Part shown: piece after piece, positions 1-8,619 of the stretch | How the letters are laid out: every line of letters starts with the position of its first letter | Position numbering within the stretch: the stretch's first letter is position 1 | Assembly: GCA_002344355.1 (NCBI GenBank) | Contig: DDTN01000040.1 | Coordinates: 1 to 22,496 of the forward strand | Direction of reading: 5' to 3' | Length of the DNA: 22,496 nt | Source: Proteobacteria bacterium UBA2363 | GTDB taxonomy: Bacteria > Pseudomonadota > Gammaproteobacteria > Xanthomonadales > UBA2363 | Notes under the pieces: model-generated | Seen by the model: only the letters and a program-made list of their open reading frames with translations | What the model was told of the DNA's origin: nothing | Database searches by the model: none | Translations under genes and position numbers: made by a program

Positions 1-21
1 TCCGGGAAAGCCGGGGCGGTT

Positions 22-68
22 CACTTCTCCCCTCCCCCGCCTGCGGGGGAGCGGCGGGGGAGAGGGCC
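22..68. repeat. REP-like C/G-rich palindrome, copy 1
   Basis: The sequence runs CACTTCTCCCCTCCCCCGCC, then GCGGGGGAG, then a G-rich tail ending GGGGGAGAGGGCC. The arms CCCCTCCCCCGC and GCGGGGGAGCGG pair except for one mismatch. Near-identical copies lie at 718-765 and 19122-19168. Confidence 0.8.
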
Positions 69-192
69 TGCGCTGACCATGATCTGCATCGCTGCCGAAC
101 CGGGCCGTCCGGGTTTCCCGGCAACGTGTCGCTGCCCCGCTGGCGTGCGGGAGCCGTCCCTGGCGTTTTCGTCGCACATCCCTGTGCGCCGA

Positions 193-226
193 GCTACTTT
201 CTCTTGCTCGCCCAAGAGAAAGTAGC
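193..226. repeat. 14-bp perfect inverted repeat (CTACTTTCTCTTG palindrome)
   Basis: GCTACTTTCTCTTG (193-206) and CAAGAGAAAGTAGC (213-226) are perfect reverse complements around a 6-base loop. Translation gives the YFLLLAQEKV string that I recall from many short hypothetical proteins in Xanthomonadaceae genomes. I read this as a dispersed intergenic repeat rather than a gene. That family recognition is from memory. Confidence 0.75.
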
Positions 227-254
227 CAAAGAGAAGGGCGCCCCAGGCGGTCCG

Positions 255-279
255 CCCGGCGGGCATCCTGCCCGCCGGG
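255..279. repeat. Hairpin CCCGGCGGGCA-TCC-TGCCCGCCGGG
   Basis: Perfect 11-bp arms surround a 3-base TCC loop. A shorter sister hairpin with the same TCC loop lies at 598-614 and differs by a paired change (GGGCA/TGCCC against GGACA/TGTCC). Confidence 0.75.
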
Positions 280-308
280 TTCGCGTGTCCCGTCCGGGCC
301 GACGCGCG

Positions 309-488
309 AGCCAGCCTTTCCCGCATCCCTCCTGCTGCGGCCGCCGATCCATCCGCTGGGACGCGACGTGCTCGCTCCAGCCGGCTTGACGTAGGGTCGG
401 CTACGCCGGCGCCGTCCTCCGCTGCGCGCGCCGCGTCCCAGCGGCGTCTCGACGGCCTCGCGACGGAGCGATGCGGGAAAGGCTGGCT
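309..488. repeat. Nested long inverted repeat, cruciform-like
   Basis: The 19-base segment 309-327 is the exact reverse complement of 470-488. Inside it, CGCTGGGACGCG (353-364) is the exact reverse complement of CGCGTCCCAGCG (432-443). Both pairs are centred near base 398. A further outer pair, 241-254 against 571-584, matches at 13 of 14 bases with a centre near 412. The arrangement resembles a MITE or similar palindromic element, but I see no transposase or target-site duplication. Confidence 0.7.
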
Positions 489-618
489 GGGGCCATCCCT
501 GGCCCACGCGTCGGACGGCGCCTCGGGCGCCGTCCGCGCCTGCGGCGCGGCTGATCCGGCCGTGCCCCGCCGGACCGCATGGGGCCCCGTGAGAAGCGCG
601 GACATCCTGTCCGCCAAC

Positions 619-665
619 AGCAAGAGCAAGAGCAAGAGCAAGAGCAAGAGCAAGAGCAAGAGCAA
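619..665. repeat. Tandem hexamer (AGCAAG)x7
   Basis: Seven uninterrupted copies of AGCAAG are followed by a partial AGCAA. The complement (CTTGCT) matches the CTCTTGCTC segment at 201-209, so the array may be an expanded outer end of the long inverted repeat. Copy number is likely to vary between strains. Confidence 0.9.
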
Positions 666-717
666 TAGAGGGGCAGCGAACGCGACAGGGACCTTCTCCC
701 TTCTTGCGGCTGCACCG

Positions 718-765
718 CACTTCTCCCCTCCCCCGCCTGCGGGGGAGGGGCCGGGGGAGAGGGCC
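718..765. repeat. REP-like C/G-rich palindrome, copy 2
   Basis: This copy has perfect 12-bp arms, CCCCTCCCCCGC and GCGGGGGAGGGG, then the tail GGGGGAGAGGGCC. It ends 166 bases before the pilR start. Its flank GCACCGCACTTC is shared with the copy after pilS at 19122. Confidence 0.8.
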
Positions 766-917
766 GGCACTCGCCAGCGTCCGCACCGGCACCGGATCCG
801 GCCGCCCTGATGTCTCGAAAGCGCCCGATCGCGGCGAGGACCCGGAAAGTTGCCGATGCCCCGCGCGAGCCGGGCACGGCGCCACCGGCCCGGATCGCCT
901 TTTGCCGCGCCGCGGGC

Positions 918-923
918 TAACCT
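918..923 (+). promoter_or_regulatory. Candidate -10 element of pilR (TAACCT), leaderless
   Basis: TAACCT lies 8 bases before the pilR ATG, which would put the transcript start at or next to the start codon. No Shine-Dalgarno sequence precedes this ATG, which fits a leaderless mRNA. No convincing -35 box is visible. The same layout is seen before hicA and before the gene at 21050. Confidence 0.35.
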
Positions 924-931
924 TGGCGGCC

Positions 932-2446
<1,515 letters not shown>

Positions 2447-2552
2447 GGCCGATCGCCCGCCCGGGAGCGAGCCGCCGGCTTCATCGCGGTTTCGGCGGAG
2501 TCCACGCTTCCTGCAGCCCGCGCCTGTCCCGGGGCGGGCAGGTCAGTCGAGG

Positions 2553-2765
2553 TCAGGCGGCGATGTCGACGTACTCCACGACGCTCGCCGGGCTGGGGAT
2601 CGACAGTCCGTCCGCCTTGAGGCCTTCCAGGTGGAACTCGATCGCCTCCCGGATTCCCGCTTCCACGGCGGCGACCGTCTCACCGGTGGCAATGCAGCCC
2701 GGGAGGTCGGGCACGTAGGCCGACCAGTTGCCTTCGGCCTTTTCGATGACGATGGCAAAACGCAT
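2553..2765 (-). CDS. hicB: HicB-family antitoxin (short form)
   Basis: Antitoxin of 70 residues expected to bind and block the HicA mRNA interferase encoded just upstream. The protein is a single HicB-type partial RNase-H fold: the N-terminal strand MRFAIVIEKAEG, the signature YVPDLPGCIATG (about 17-28), and the helix with EAIEFHLEGL. It ends soon after VEYVDIAA and has no C-terminal ribbon-helix-helix or HTH domain, as is common in the 70-residue HicB subfamily. The ATG is 4 bases after the hicA stop. Its ribosome binding site AGAGGTGA overlaps the end of hicA, so the two are probably translationally coupled. It converges on pilR. Confidence 0.9.
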   Translation of the reverse strand: MRFAIVIEKAEGNWSAYVPDLPGCIATGETVAAVEAGIREAIEFHLEGLKADGLSIPSPASVVEYVDIAA

Positions 2766-2769
2766 GGGG

Positions 2770-2958
2770 TCACCTCTTCAGGGCGGCTTGCTTGAGTACG
2801 CTGTTCAAGGTCCCAGGCGCCAAGTCATCGCTGGGCTTGCCGGACAGGGTCACGCGCCCTGGCTTGGATGGATGCTTGAACTGACGGTGGCTGCCCCTGC
2901 TGGCTACCTGGACCCAGCCGTCCATCAGCAGGAGTCGTAGCACCTCGGCAACCTTCAT
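2770..2958 (-). CDS. hicA: HicA-family mRNA interferase toxin
   Basis: Small toxin of 62 residues of the double-stranded-RNA-binding-like HicA fold, which cleaves mRNA during stress. The sequence shows the typical start MKVAEVLRLLLMDGW, the catalytic-histidine motif RGSHRQF (histidine at residue 24), the HPSKPGRVTLSGK segment, and the closing helix LAPGTLNSVLKQA. Length and motif order match the family. The gene precedes hicB in the usual toxin-first order. The ATG at 2958 is supported by the family N-terminus; there is no Shine-Dalgarno, but a TATGCT box sits 6 bases upstream, suggesting a leaderless transcript. Confidence 0.92.
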   Translation of the reverse strand: MKVAEVLRLLLMDGWVQVASRGSHRQFKHPSKPGRVTLSGKPSDDLAPGTLNSVLKQAALKR

Positions 2959-2964
2959 GCGGCA

Positions 2965-2970
2965 AGCATA
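2965..2970 (-). promoter_or_regulatory. Extended -10 promoter element of hicAB
   Basis: On the minus strand the sequence reads TGC-TATGCT, an extended -10 motif, with the ATG of hicA 6 bases beyond it. This predicts a transcript starting at the ATG. The spacing and sequence closely match those before the gene at 21050 (TGC-TAGGCT). Confidence 0.45.
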
Positions 2971-3034
2971 GCAGTGGACGCGCACGCCCACTCCCTGTCG
3001 CGCTCTTGTACGCCACGCCTCGCGATCGCAGGGC

Positions 3035-3151
3035 TCAGCGCCGCGTGGCCGGCAGGTAGCTGCGGCTGCGTCGGCCGCGGCGCCCGTAGGCGCAGCGGCA
3101 GCAGGTGGGGGAGGCGGTGCGCTGGTAGCGCGGGCGGATGCTGCTGTACAT
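3035..3151 (-). CDS. Possible Arg-rich 38-residue peptide
   Basis: An open frame of 38 codons starts at an ATG that follows a good Shine-Dalgarno AGGAG at a 6-base spacing, and stops with TGA. The predicted peptide has 11 arginines and a CCRC cysteine cluster near the middle; it has no hydrophobic segment and no signal peptide. I do not recognise a family. It lies downstream of the beta-helix gene terminator on the same strand. The support is only the ribosome binding site and the intact frame, so it could be chance in GC-rich DNA. Confidence 0.3.
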   Translation of the reverse strand: MYSSIRPRYQRTASPTCCRCAYGRRGRRSRSYLPATRR

Positions 3152-3279
3152 CGGGGGCTCCTGTGGGGGGTTGGGGGCATCGGATCGCCGCATGCCTGAC
3201 GACCGATACGCGAATCCATGCGCGAAGCCGTCGCGCCCCGGCTCGTCCGGGCGTGCGCCGTTGCCGTCCGTTCAAGAAG

Positions 3280-3313
3280 GCGCGGGCCGGACCCGTCCGG
3301 ATCCGGCCCGCGC
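3280..3313 (-). terminator. Terminator of the beta-helix gene
   Basis: Perfect 12-bp arms, GCGCGGGCCGGA (3280-3291) and TCCGGCCCGCGC (3302-3313), enclose a 10-base loop. Read on the minus strand, the hairpin starts 31 bases after the stop codon of the beta-helix gene and is followed by CTTCTTG, a weak T-rich tail. Confidence 0.6.
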
Positions 3314-3344
3314 GGCCGCAGGCGCGCGGTGCGGCCGCCGGCCC

Positions 3345-5945
3345 TCAGTCGAAGCCGTTGCGGAACAGCCGGTCGTCGCCGGCCAGCAAGCGCTCGTGCG
3401 CGCCGATGTCCCACAGGCCGGCGCGGGTGTTGGGCGCCAGCGGGTCGTCGAGCGGCCGGGGCGTCGACCGCATGTCGTGGCCCAGGGCGTCGACCAGGGG
3501 GCGCAGGTCGTACCGGCCGGCCGCCACGGTGCCGCAGGCGTCGACGGCGATGTCGACCTGCGGCGCCAGCGCGAAGTCCAGGCCGGCGGCATCCACGAAC
3601 AGCTCGTTGCGGCGCGTCGTCGGGAAGTTCACGTTGTCGTAGACCGGGGCAGGGCCCTGGGTGCGGTCGATCAGGGTCTGGAACCCGTCGGCGAGGTTGC
3701 ACACGGCGGTGGCGACGCCGGCGGTGGTGCCGGCCAGGCGCAGCGAGGCCGGCGTCGACGGGCAGCCGTACAGCACGTTGCCGAACACCTCCAGGCGACG
3801 GCCGGTGACCAGGGCCGGGGCGGCGCAGCGCTCGGAGAAGGTGTTCATGACGATGTTGGCGCTGCGCCCGGCGCCGCTGGCCGGCGCGGCGACGGTGGCC
3901 TCGACCAGGGCGTCGTCGCGGGTCAGCGGGCCGGTCGGCGCCGGGTTCTCGGCGCCGGCGTCGCCATTGGCGGCGAACACGTTGCCGCGGATGTTGACGT
4001 TGGCCTCGCTGCCGCTGCGCACCGCTACCACGCGGCCGTCGAAGTGGTTGACCAGGCCGCTGTTGCAGTCGCGCCCCTGCGGGCAGGCCGAGTGGTTGCC
4101 CGCGAACAGCGAGCGCTGGATGCGGGTGCCGGCATTGCCGGCGCTGGCCACCAGCACCGCGGCACCGGCGCCGCGCAGGCCGCGCGCCACCGGCGCGCCG
4201 TCGCTGGCGATCAGGTTGGCGCCGTCCGCCACGTTGTCGCGGAACACGCTGCAGGCCGGTGCCGCGCCACAGCCCTGGCCCGGCATGTCGACGATCAGCG
4301 GGCCGCCGTCGACCATGGCGATGGCGCCGCCGACGGGCGCCTGGTTGCCGGTGAAGCGGGTGCCGTAGAAGTACGCGGCGCCGCTGCCGCCGGTGACCAG
4401 CACGGCGCCGCCGCTCATGCCGCGCGCGACGCACAGCCAGGCGTCGGTGCCGCTGCAGGTGCGCGGCTGGCTGGCCGACAGCGAGACCGAGTTGGAGCTG
4501 AAATCGGTCCGGTCGGTGGCGGTGTTCAGGCCCAGGCGGATCGCCGCGCTGGAGACGAACACCGCGCCGCCGCCGCGCCGCTCGGCGGGATCGGCGGCGA
4601 CCTGCCGGGAAAGCACCGAATTGCCGGAGAACAGGCGGCTGGCCTCGCTGCGCACGCCGTCGATGCGGCAGCGCTCGCTGGCGATGGCGCCGCCGCGCAG
4701 CTGCGCGCGGTTGGCGATGAACTCGACGCTGCCCAGGTCGATCGCCGGCAGGTTGCTGGCGGTCCCGGTGCCGGCGCAGGACAGGGCGCCGCCCTGGCGG
4801 CCGGCCTGGTTGATCTCGAACTGCACGCGGTTGCCGGGATTGTCGCGGTCGATGCCGAGGAACGGCTCGCCGACGTCGCCGGCGACCATGTGCACGGCGC
4901 CGCCGTCCTGCCCGGCCGAATTGGTCCGGAACACCACCTTGCCGAGCAGCTCCAGGCGCTGCTGCGCGCCCAGGCGGATCGCGCCGCCGTGGCGGTCGGC
5001 GAAGTTGTCCACGAACGAGAACACCGGACTGCCGATCGGGTCGGCGGCGCCGATCACCAGCTCGCTGCGGGTGCCGACGGTGTTCACGTCGGGCAGGTGG
5101 ATGGCGCCGCCGTCGGCCTGGTTGCCGAGCGCGCGGTTGCGCTGGAACAGCGCGCCGAAGGTGCGACCGCCCAGGGTGTCCTGGGTGATCGTGATCCGCG
5201 AGGCGATCGGCGCGACGTGGATGGCGGCGCCCAGGCGCGCCCGGTTGTCGGTGAACTCGACGCCGTACAGGTCGACGGTGGCCGCGAAGATGCCCATGGC
5301 GCCGCCGGCGGCGCCGTCGTTCTGGTGGTCGCGCAGGGCGACGTTGCGCAGGGTGACGCGGGTGCGCTGGGCGCCGGCGCCGATCACCGCCAGGCCGGCG
5401 GCGCTGCCCGGGAACTGCAGCAGGTCGCGGCGGCCGCCGGTGATCTCCAGGCGGTCGAGGTCGACGCGGCCGCGCGACTCGACCAGCAGGACCGGGCCGT
5501 CGCCGTTGATGGCGGCGATCGGCGAGCGGTCGTCGGTGCGCTGCAGGACGCCGGCCACGCAGCGGTAGCCGCCGACGATCTGCAGCCGGCCGTTCTCGGC
5601 GACCGTGCTGCTGCCGATCACCACCATGTTGCCGGCGCCGGGCGCGGCGCTGTGCTGGTAGGTGCGCGAGACCATGACGAAGTTCGCTTCGGTCGGGTCC
5701 AGCCCGGCCAGCGCCGCCTGCAGGGTGTTGTAGCCGGTGCGTCCGGCGCAGGTGGTCGGCTCGCCGCTGCCGCGCACCCAGCGCTCGGCGGCGGCGGCCG
5801 GATGGTTGGCCGCGACCAGCACGAGCAGCACGAGCAGGGCGAGGGTCCAGCGCGCCGCGCGTCCGGCCGGGTCGGCCGGGCGGTTGCCGGGCAGGCGCAG
5901 GCGCGCCCGGTGGCCGTGCACGGGGGTGTCTTCGAGGGTATGCAT
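3345..5945 (-). CDS. Secreted Pmp-like right-handed beta-helix protein
   Basis: Protein of 866 residues, probably exported. An extended N-region (1-32) precedes a hydrophobic signal segment (about 33-46) and a likely cleavage site after the AAAA run near residue 53. The body carries at least ten GGA(I/V/L/M) turns, each followed by FxxN motifs (FTDNRA, FQRNRA, FVDNFA, FRTNSA, FIANRA, FTGNQA, FRDNVA and others). This is the pattern of chlamydial Pmp-type and other right-handed beta-helices. Near the end, DIGAHE matches what I know of choice-of-anchor Q proteins, and the last residues are LFRNGFD. No autotransporter barrel is seen. GGAG lies 7 bases before the ATG. The gene is 82 bases downstream of the kinase gene and may be its co-transcribed partner or target. 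Function is unknown; adhesion or a surface role is a guess. Confidence 0.8.
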   Translation of the reverse strand: MHTLEDTPVHGHRARLRLPGNRPADPAGRAARWTLALLVLLVLVAANHPAAAAERWVRGSGEPTTCAGRTGYNTLQAALAGLDPTEANFVMVSRTYQHSAAPGAGNMVVIGSSTVAENGRLQIVGGYRCVAGVLQRTDDRSPIAAINGDGPVLLVESRGRVDLDRLEITGGRRDLLQFPGSAAGLAVIGAGAQRTRVTLRNVALRDHQNDGAAGGAMGIFAATVDLYGVEFTDNRARLGAAIHVAPIASRITITQDTLGGRTFGALFQRNRALGNQADGGAIHLPDVNTVGTRSELVIGAADPIGSPVFSFVDNFADRHGGAIRLGAQQRLELLGKVVFRTNSAGQDGGAVHMVAGDVGEPFLGIDRDNPGNRVQFEINQAGRQGGALSCAGTGTASNLPAIDLGSVEFIANRAQLRGGAIASERCRIDGVRSEASRLFSGNSVLSRQVAADPAERRGGGAVFVSSAAIRLGLNTATDRTDFSSNSVSLSASQPRTCSGTDAWLCVARGMSGGAVLVTGGSGAAYFYGTRFTGNQAPVGGAIAMVDGGPLIVDMPGQGCGAAPACSVFRDNVADGANLIASDGAPVARGLRGAGAAVLVASAGNAGTRIQRSLFAGNHSACPQGRDCNSGLVNHFDGRVVAVRSGSEANVNIRGNVFAANGDAGAENPAPTGPLTRDDALVEATVAAPASGAGRSANIVMNTFSERCAAPALVTGRRLEVFGNVLYGCPSTPASLRLAGTTAGVATAVCNLADGFQTLIDRTQGPAPVYDNVNFPTTRRNELFVDAAGLDFALAPQVDIAVDACGTVAAGRYDLRPLVDALGHDMRSTPRPLDDPLAPNTRAGLWDIGAHERLLAGDDRLFRNGFD

Positions 5946-5954
5946 GGAGGAACT

Positions 5955-5978
5955 CCGGTTCGGGTGGGTACGAACCGG
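5955..5978 (-). promoter_or_regulatory. 8-bp hairpin touching the ribosome binding site of the beta-helix gene
   Basis: CCGGTTCG (5955-5962) and CGAACCGG (5971-5978) are perfect reverse complements around 8 bases. On the minus-strand transcript the 3' arm ends in CCGG, which overlaps the CCGGAG ribosome binding site of the beta-helix gene. The hairpin could mask that site or mark an RNA-processing point. Confidence 0.4.
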
Positions 5979-6027
5979 CCATGCGCAGCGGGGAGGGCGC
6001 CGGGCTCATCGCCCGTCGGCGCGGGGT

Positions 6028-8619
6028 TCAGGGTGCGGCCAGCGCGCCCAACCGGGTGCCCAGCGGGTCGTCGCCGGCCAGGCGCGGCAGCTCGGCGAGG
6101 GCGGCGGCCACCGCCGGGTCGTCGGCGGGCCGCCGGCCCTGCGCCTTCAGGGTCTCGCCGAGCAGGGCGGCGGCGGCCAGGCTGCGCGGATGCGCCGGCC
6201 CGCGCTGCGCGACCAGCAGGCGCAGCGCGCGCCGGGCCTGGACCTCGGCCTGCGCGGCCTGACCCTGGCCGAGCAGGGCCTGCGCGTACTGCTCGCCGCT
6301 GCCGGCCAGCAGCGGGCTGTCCGCGCCGTGCGCCCGCTCGATCGCCGCCACGGTGGCGGCCAGGCCGGCCAGGGCGTCCTGGCCGGGCGCGGCCAGGTAG
6401 GCGGCCCAGGCCAGGCCGCCGCGCACCCGCAGGCTGTCGGGATGGTCCGGGCCCTTGCTGGCGACCACCGCGGCCAGCGCCCGCCGGTACAGCGCCAGGG
6501 CGCCCTGGTGGTCGCCCTGGCGGGTGCGCAGCGCGGCCAGGTTGTGGGCGGCGGCGGCGGTGACCACGTGGTCCTCGCCGTAGTCGCGGTCGAGGGTGGC
6601 GAGCAGGCGGCCGAACACCTCGGCCGCCTCGTCGTCGCGGCCGGCCTCGCGCAGCGCCAGGCCCAGGGCGTTGGCGGCCGAGATCGCGCGCAGGTGGCCG
6701 TCGCCCAGGCGCAGCGAGAAGATCTCCAGGGCCCGGCGGTTGTCGCGCACGGCCGCCTCGCCGTCGCCGGCCACGCGCGCCAGGCGCGCGGACAGCTCCA
6801 GGGCCCGGCCGTGCAGCACCGTGCCGGTCTCCGTGCGCGCGGCAAGGCGGGCCAGCACGTCGGCCACCAGCGCGGCCGCGCCGGCGGACTCGCCGCCGGC
6901 GATCGCGATCTCGGCGAGGTCGAGGTCGGCGCCGTCGACCTCGGCCGGCGACTGGCTGGCCTGGTAGTGGGCACGGGCCTCGCCGATGCGCTGCCGGGCG
7001 CGGTCCAGCTCGCCCTGCTGGTAGTCGAGCTCGCCCAGCAGCAGGCTCAGTCCGGCACGGCCGGCGGCATCGCCGGGCGGCACCAGGGCCAGCGCCTCCT
7101 CGGCCAGCGCGGCGGCCTGGCCGTACAGGCCGAAGCCGAGGTAGAGGCGGGCCGCGGCCTGCAGCAGGCTGGCCTGCACGGCCGGGTCCGCCGACGGGGC
7201 CTGGCGCAGCCGCCGGGTCGCCTGGTCGAGCAGCTCCCGGGCGCTGACCTGGCCCTGGCCGGCGCCCGGGTCGGCGGTCGCGAACAGCCCGGTCACGAAG
7301 TCGGTGACCTGCTGCGCGCGCTCGGCCTCGACGCGGGTGCGGTCGCGCTCGGCGCGCAGCGCCTGCGCGGAGGCCGCCAGGCCGGCGACCAGGGCGACCA
7401 GGGCCAGGACCAGGCCGGCGGCGGCGGTCGCCGCCAGGGCGTGGCGGCGCAGCGCGGTGCGCGCGACATAGACCAGGCTCGGCGGGCGCGCCTTGACCGG
7501 GCGGTCGTCCAGGAAGCGCTGCAGGTCGGCGGCCAGCGCCGAGGCGGCCTCGTAGCGGCGGTTGCGGTCGGCGGCCATGGCCCGCAGCAGCACCCAGTCC
7601 AGGGCCTCGCGCAGCGCCGCGCGGGTCGCCACCGGGTCGGCCAGGCCGGCCTCCTCCTGTTCGGCGACGCGCAGGCGGCCGCTCGGCCTCGGCAGGTCGC
7701 CGCTGGCCAGGATGTGCTGCACCTCGCGCAGCGGCGTGCGGCGCTGCGCGAACCGGAACGGCGTGGCGCCGGTCAGCAGTTGCCAGGCGATCGCGCCGAG
7801 CGACCAGATGTCGCTGCGCGTGTCGATGTCGATGCGGTCGCCATCGGCCTGCTCGGGACTCATGTAGTCGGGCGTGCCCATCAGCGCGCCCAGGCGGGTG
7901 TGCGCGCCGGACACCGCCAGCTGGCCGCCCAGCGCCTTGGCGACGCCGAAGTCGATCACCACCGGCTGCGGCCGGCCGGCCGATTCGGTGACCAGGATAT
8001 TGGAGGGCTTGAGGTCGCGGTGGATGATGCCCTTCTGGTGGGCGTGCTGGACCGCCTCGCAGACCTGCACCAGCAGGCGCAGGCGTTCGCGCAGGCCCAG
8101 GCGGCGCTGCCGGCAGTACTCGAAGATGCCGGTGCCCGGCACGTAGTCCATCGCGAACCAGGGCTGGCCGGGCGCCAGCTCGCCGGCGTCGAGCATGCGC
8201 GCGATGCCCGGGTGCGCCATCAGCGCCAGCGCCTGGCGCTCGGCCTCGAAGCGCGCCAGGACCTCGCCGCTGGCGGCGCCGGCGCGGACCAGCTTGACCG
8301 CGACCAGGCGCCGCACCGGCACCTGCTGCACGGCCAGGTACACCTCGCCCATGCCGCCCTCGCCGATCCGCCGCATCAGCCGGTACGGCCCGACCTGGCG
8401 GAGCGCGTCGCCGGCCGGCAGCAGGGCGGCCGGGTCGTCGTCGTCGCCCAGCGACAGCAGGTGGCGCACGCGCCCGGCCAGCGCCGGGTCGGCCTGCGCG
8501 AGCAGCCGCTCGCGTTCGGCCGGGGTGGCCTCGAAGCAGGCGAAGAACAGCGACTGCTCGGCCTCCAGGCGGGCCAGCGCCGGGTCGTCCGGCCGCTCAG
8601 GCGCCGCCATCGAGGGCAT
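6028..8619 (-). CDS. Membrane Ser/Thr protein kinase with TPR-like C-terminal region
   Basis: Eukaryotic-type (PknB-like) kinase of 863 residues. A short N-terminal region (1-75) precedes the kinase domain (about 79-370): glycine loop GEGGMGEV (86-93), ATP-binding K109, catalytic HRDLKPSN with D202, metal-binding DFG with D223, and YMSPEQ activation-segment end. All key residues are present, so it should be active. One transmembrane helix lies near 393-415. The remainder is an Ala/Leu-rich helical repeat region of the TPR kind (about 430-860), placing it on the far side of the membrane if topology is standard. The gene overlaps the upstream ECF sigma gene by 23 bases. A second in-frame ATG at 8610 has a better-placed AGGA and may be the true start. 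By analogy with known sigma-kinase pairs, the sigma factor is its likely substrate. Confidence 0.9.
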   Translation of the reverse strand: MPSMAAPERPDDPALARLEAEQSLFFACFEATPAERERLLAQADPALAGRVRHLLSLGDDDDPAALLPAGDALRQVGPYRLMRRIGEGGMGEVYLAVQQVPVRRLVAVKLVRAGAASGEVLARFEAERQALALMAHPGIARMLDAGELAPGQPWFAMDYVPGTGIFEYCRQRRLGLRERLRLLVQVCEAVQHAHQKGIIHRDLKPSNILVTESAGRPQPVVIDFGVAKALGGQLAVSGAHTRLGALMGTPDYMSPEQADGDRIDIDTRSDIWSLGAIAWQLLTGATPFRFAQRRTPLREVQHILASGDLPRPSGRLRVAEQEEAGLADPVATRAALREALDWVLLRAMAADRNRRYEAASALAADLQRFLDDRPVKARPPSLVYVARTALRRHALAATAAAGLVLALVALVAGLAASAQALRAERDRTRVEAERAQQVTDFVTGLFATADPGAGQGQVSARELLDQATRRLRQAPSADPAVQASLLQAAARLYLGFGLYGQAAALAEEALALVPPGDAAGRAGLSLLLGELDYQQGELDRARQRIGEARAHYQASQSPAEVDGADLDLAEIAIAGGESAGAAALVADVLARLAARTETGTVLHGRALELSARLARVAGDGEAAVRDNRRALEIFSLRLGDGHLRAISAANALGLALREAGRDDEAAEVFGRLLATLDRDYGEDHVVTAAAAHNLAALRTRQGDHQGALALYRRALAAVVASKGPDHPDSLRVRGGLAWAAYLAAPGQDALAGLAATVAAIERAHGADSPLLAGSGEQYAQALLGQGQAAQAEVQARRALRLLVAQRGPAHPRSLAAAALLGETLKAQGRRPADDPAVAAALAELPRLAGDDPLGTRLGALAAP

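Larger units (their letters stand above)
1..931. other. Repeat-rich non-coding block upstream of pilR
   Basis: I see no credible gene here. The block holds two copies of a C-rich/G-rich palindrome (22-68 and 718-765), a 14-bp perfect hairpin (193-226), a nested long inverted repeat centred near 398, two similar hairpins with a TCC loop (255-279 and 598-614), and a hexanucleotide tandem repeat (619-665). Open frames across it encode low-complexity Leu, Lys-Ser or Arg-Pro stretches and look like by-products of the repeats. Confidence 0.8.
2959..3344. other. Intergenic region between hicA and the beta-helix gene
   Basis: This stretch holds the hicAB promoter, a possible 38-codon Arg-rich ORF (3035-3151, -), and the terminator of the beta-helix gene (3280-3313). 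I see nothing else. Longer open frames on both strands have no recognisable content. Confidence 0.6.

Noticed and set aside
126..389. 87-codon plus-strand frame containing YFLLLAQEKVAKEKG
   Set aside because: It runs through a perfect palindrome and other repeats. Similar strings are, to my recollection, widely annotated as hypothetical proteins in Xanthomonadaceae and are best explained as a dispersed intergenic repeat.
562..810. Plus-strand frame with a Lys-Ser repeat and minus-strand frame with poly-Leu
   Set aside because: Both come only from the AGCAAG hexamer array; there is no ribosome binding site or domain.
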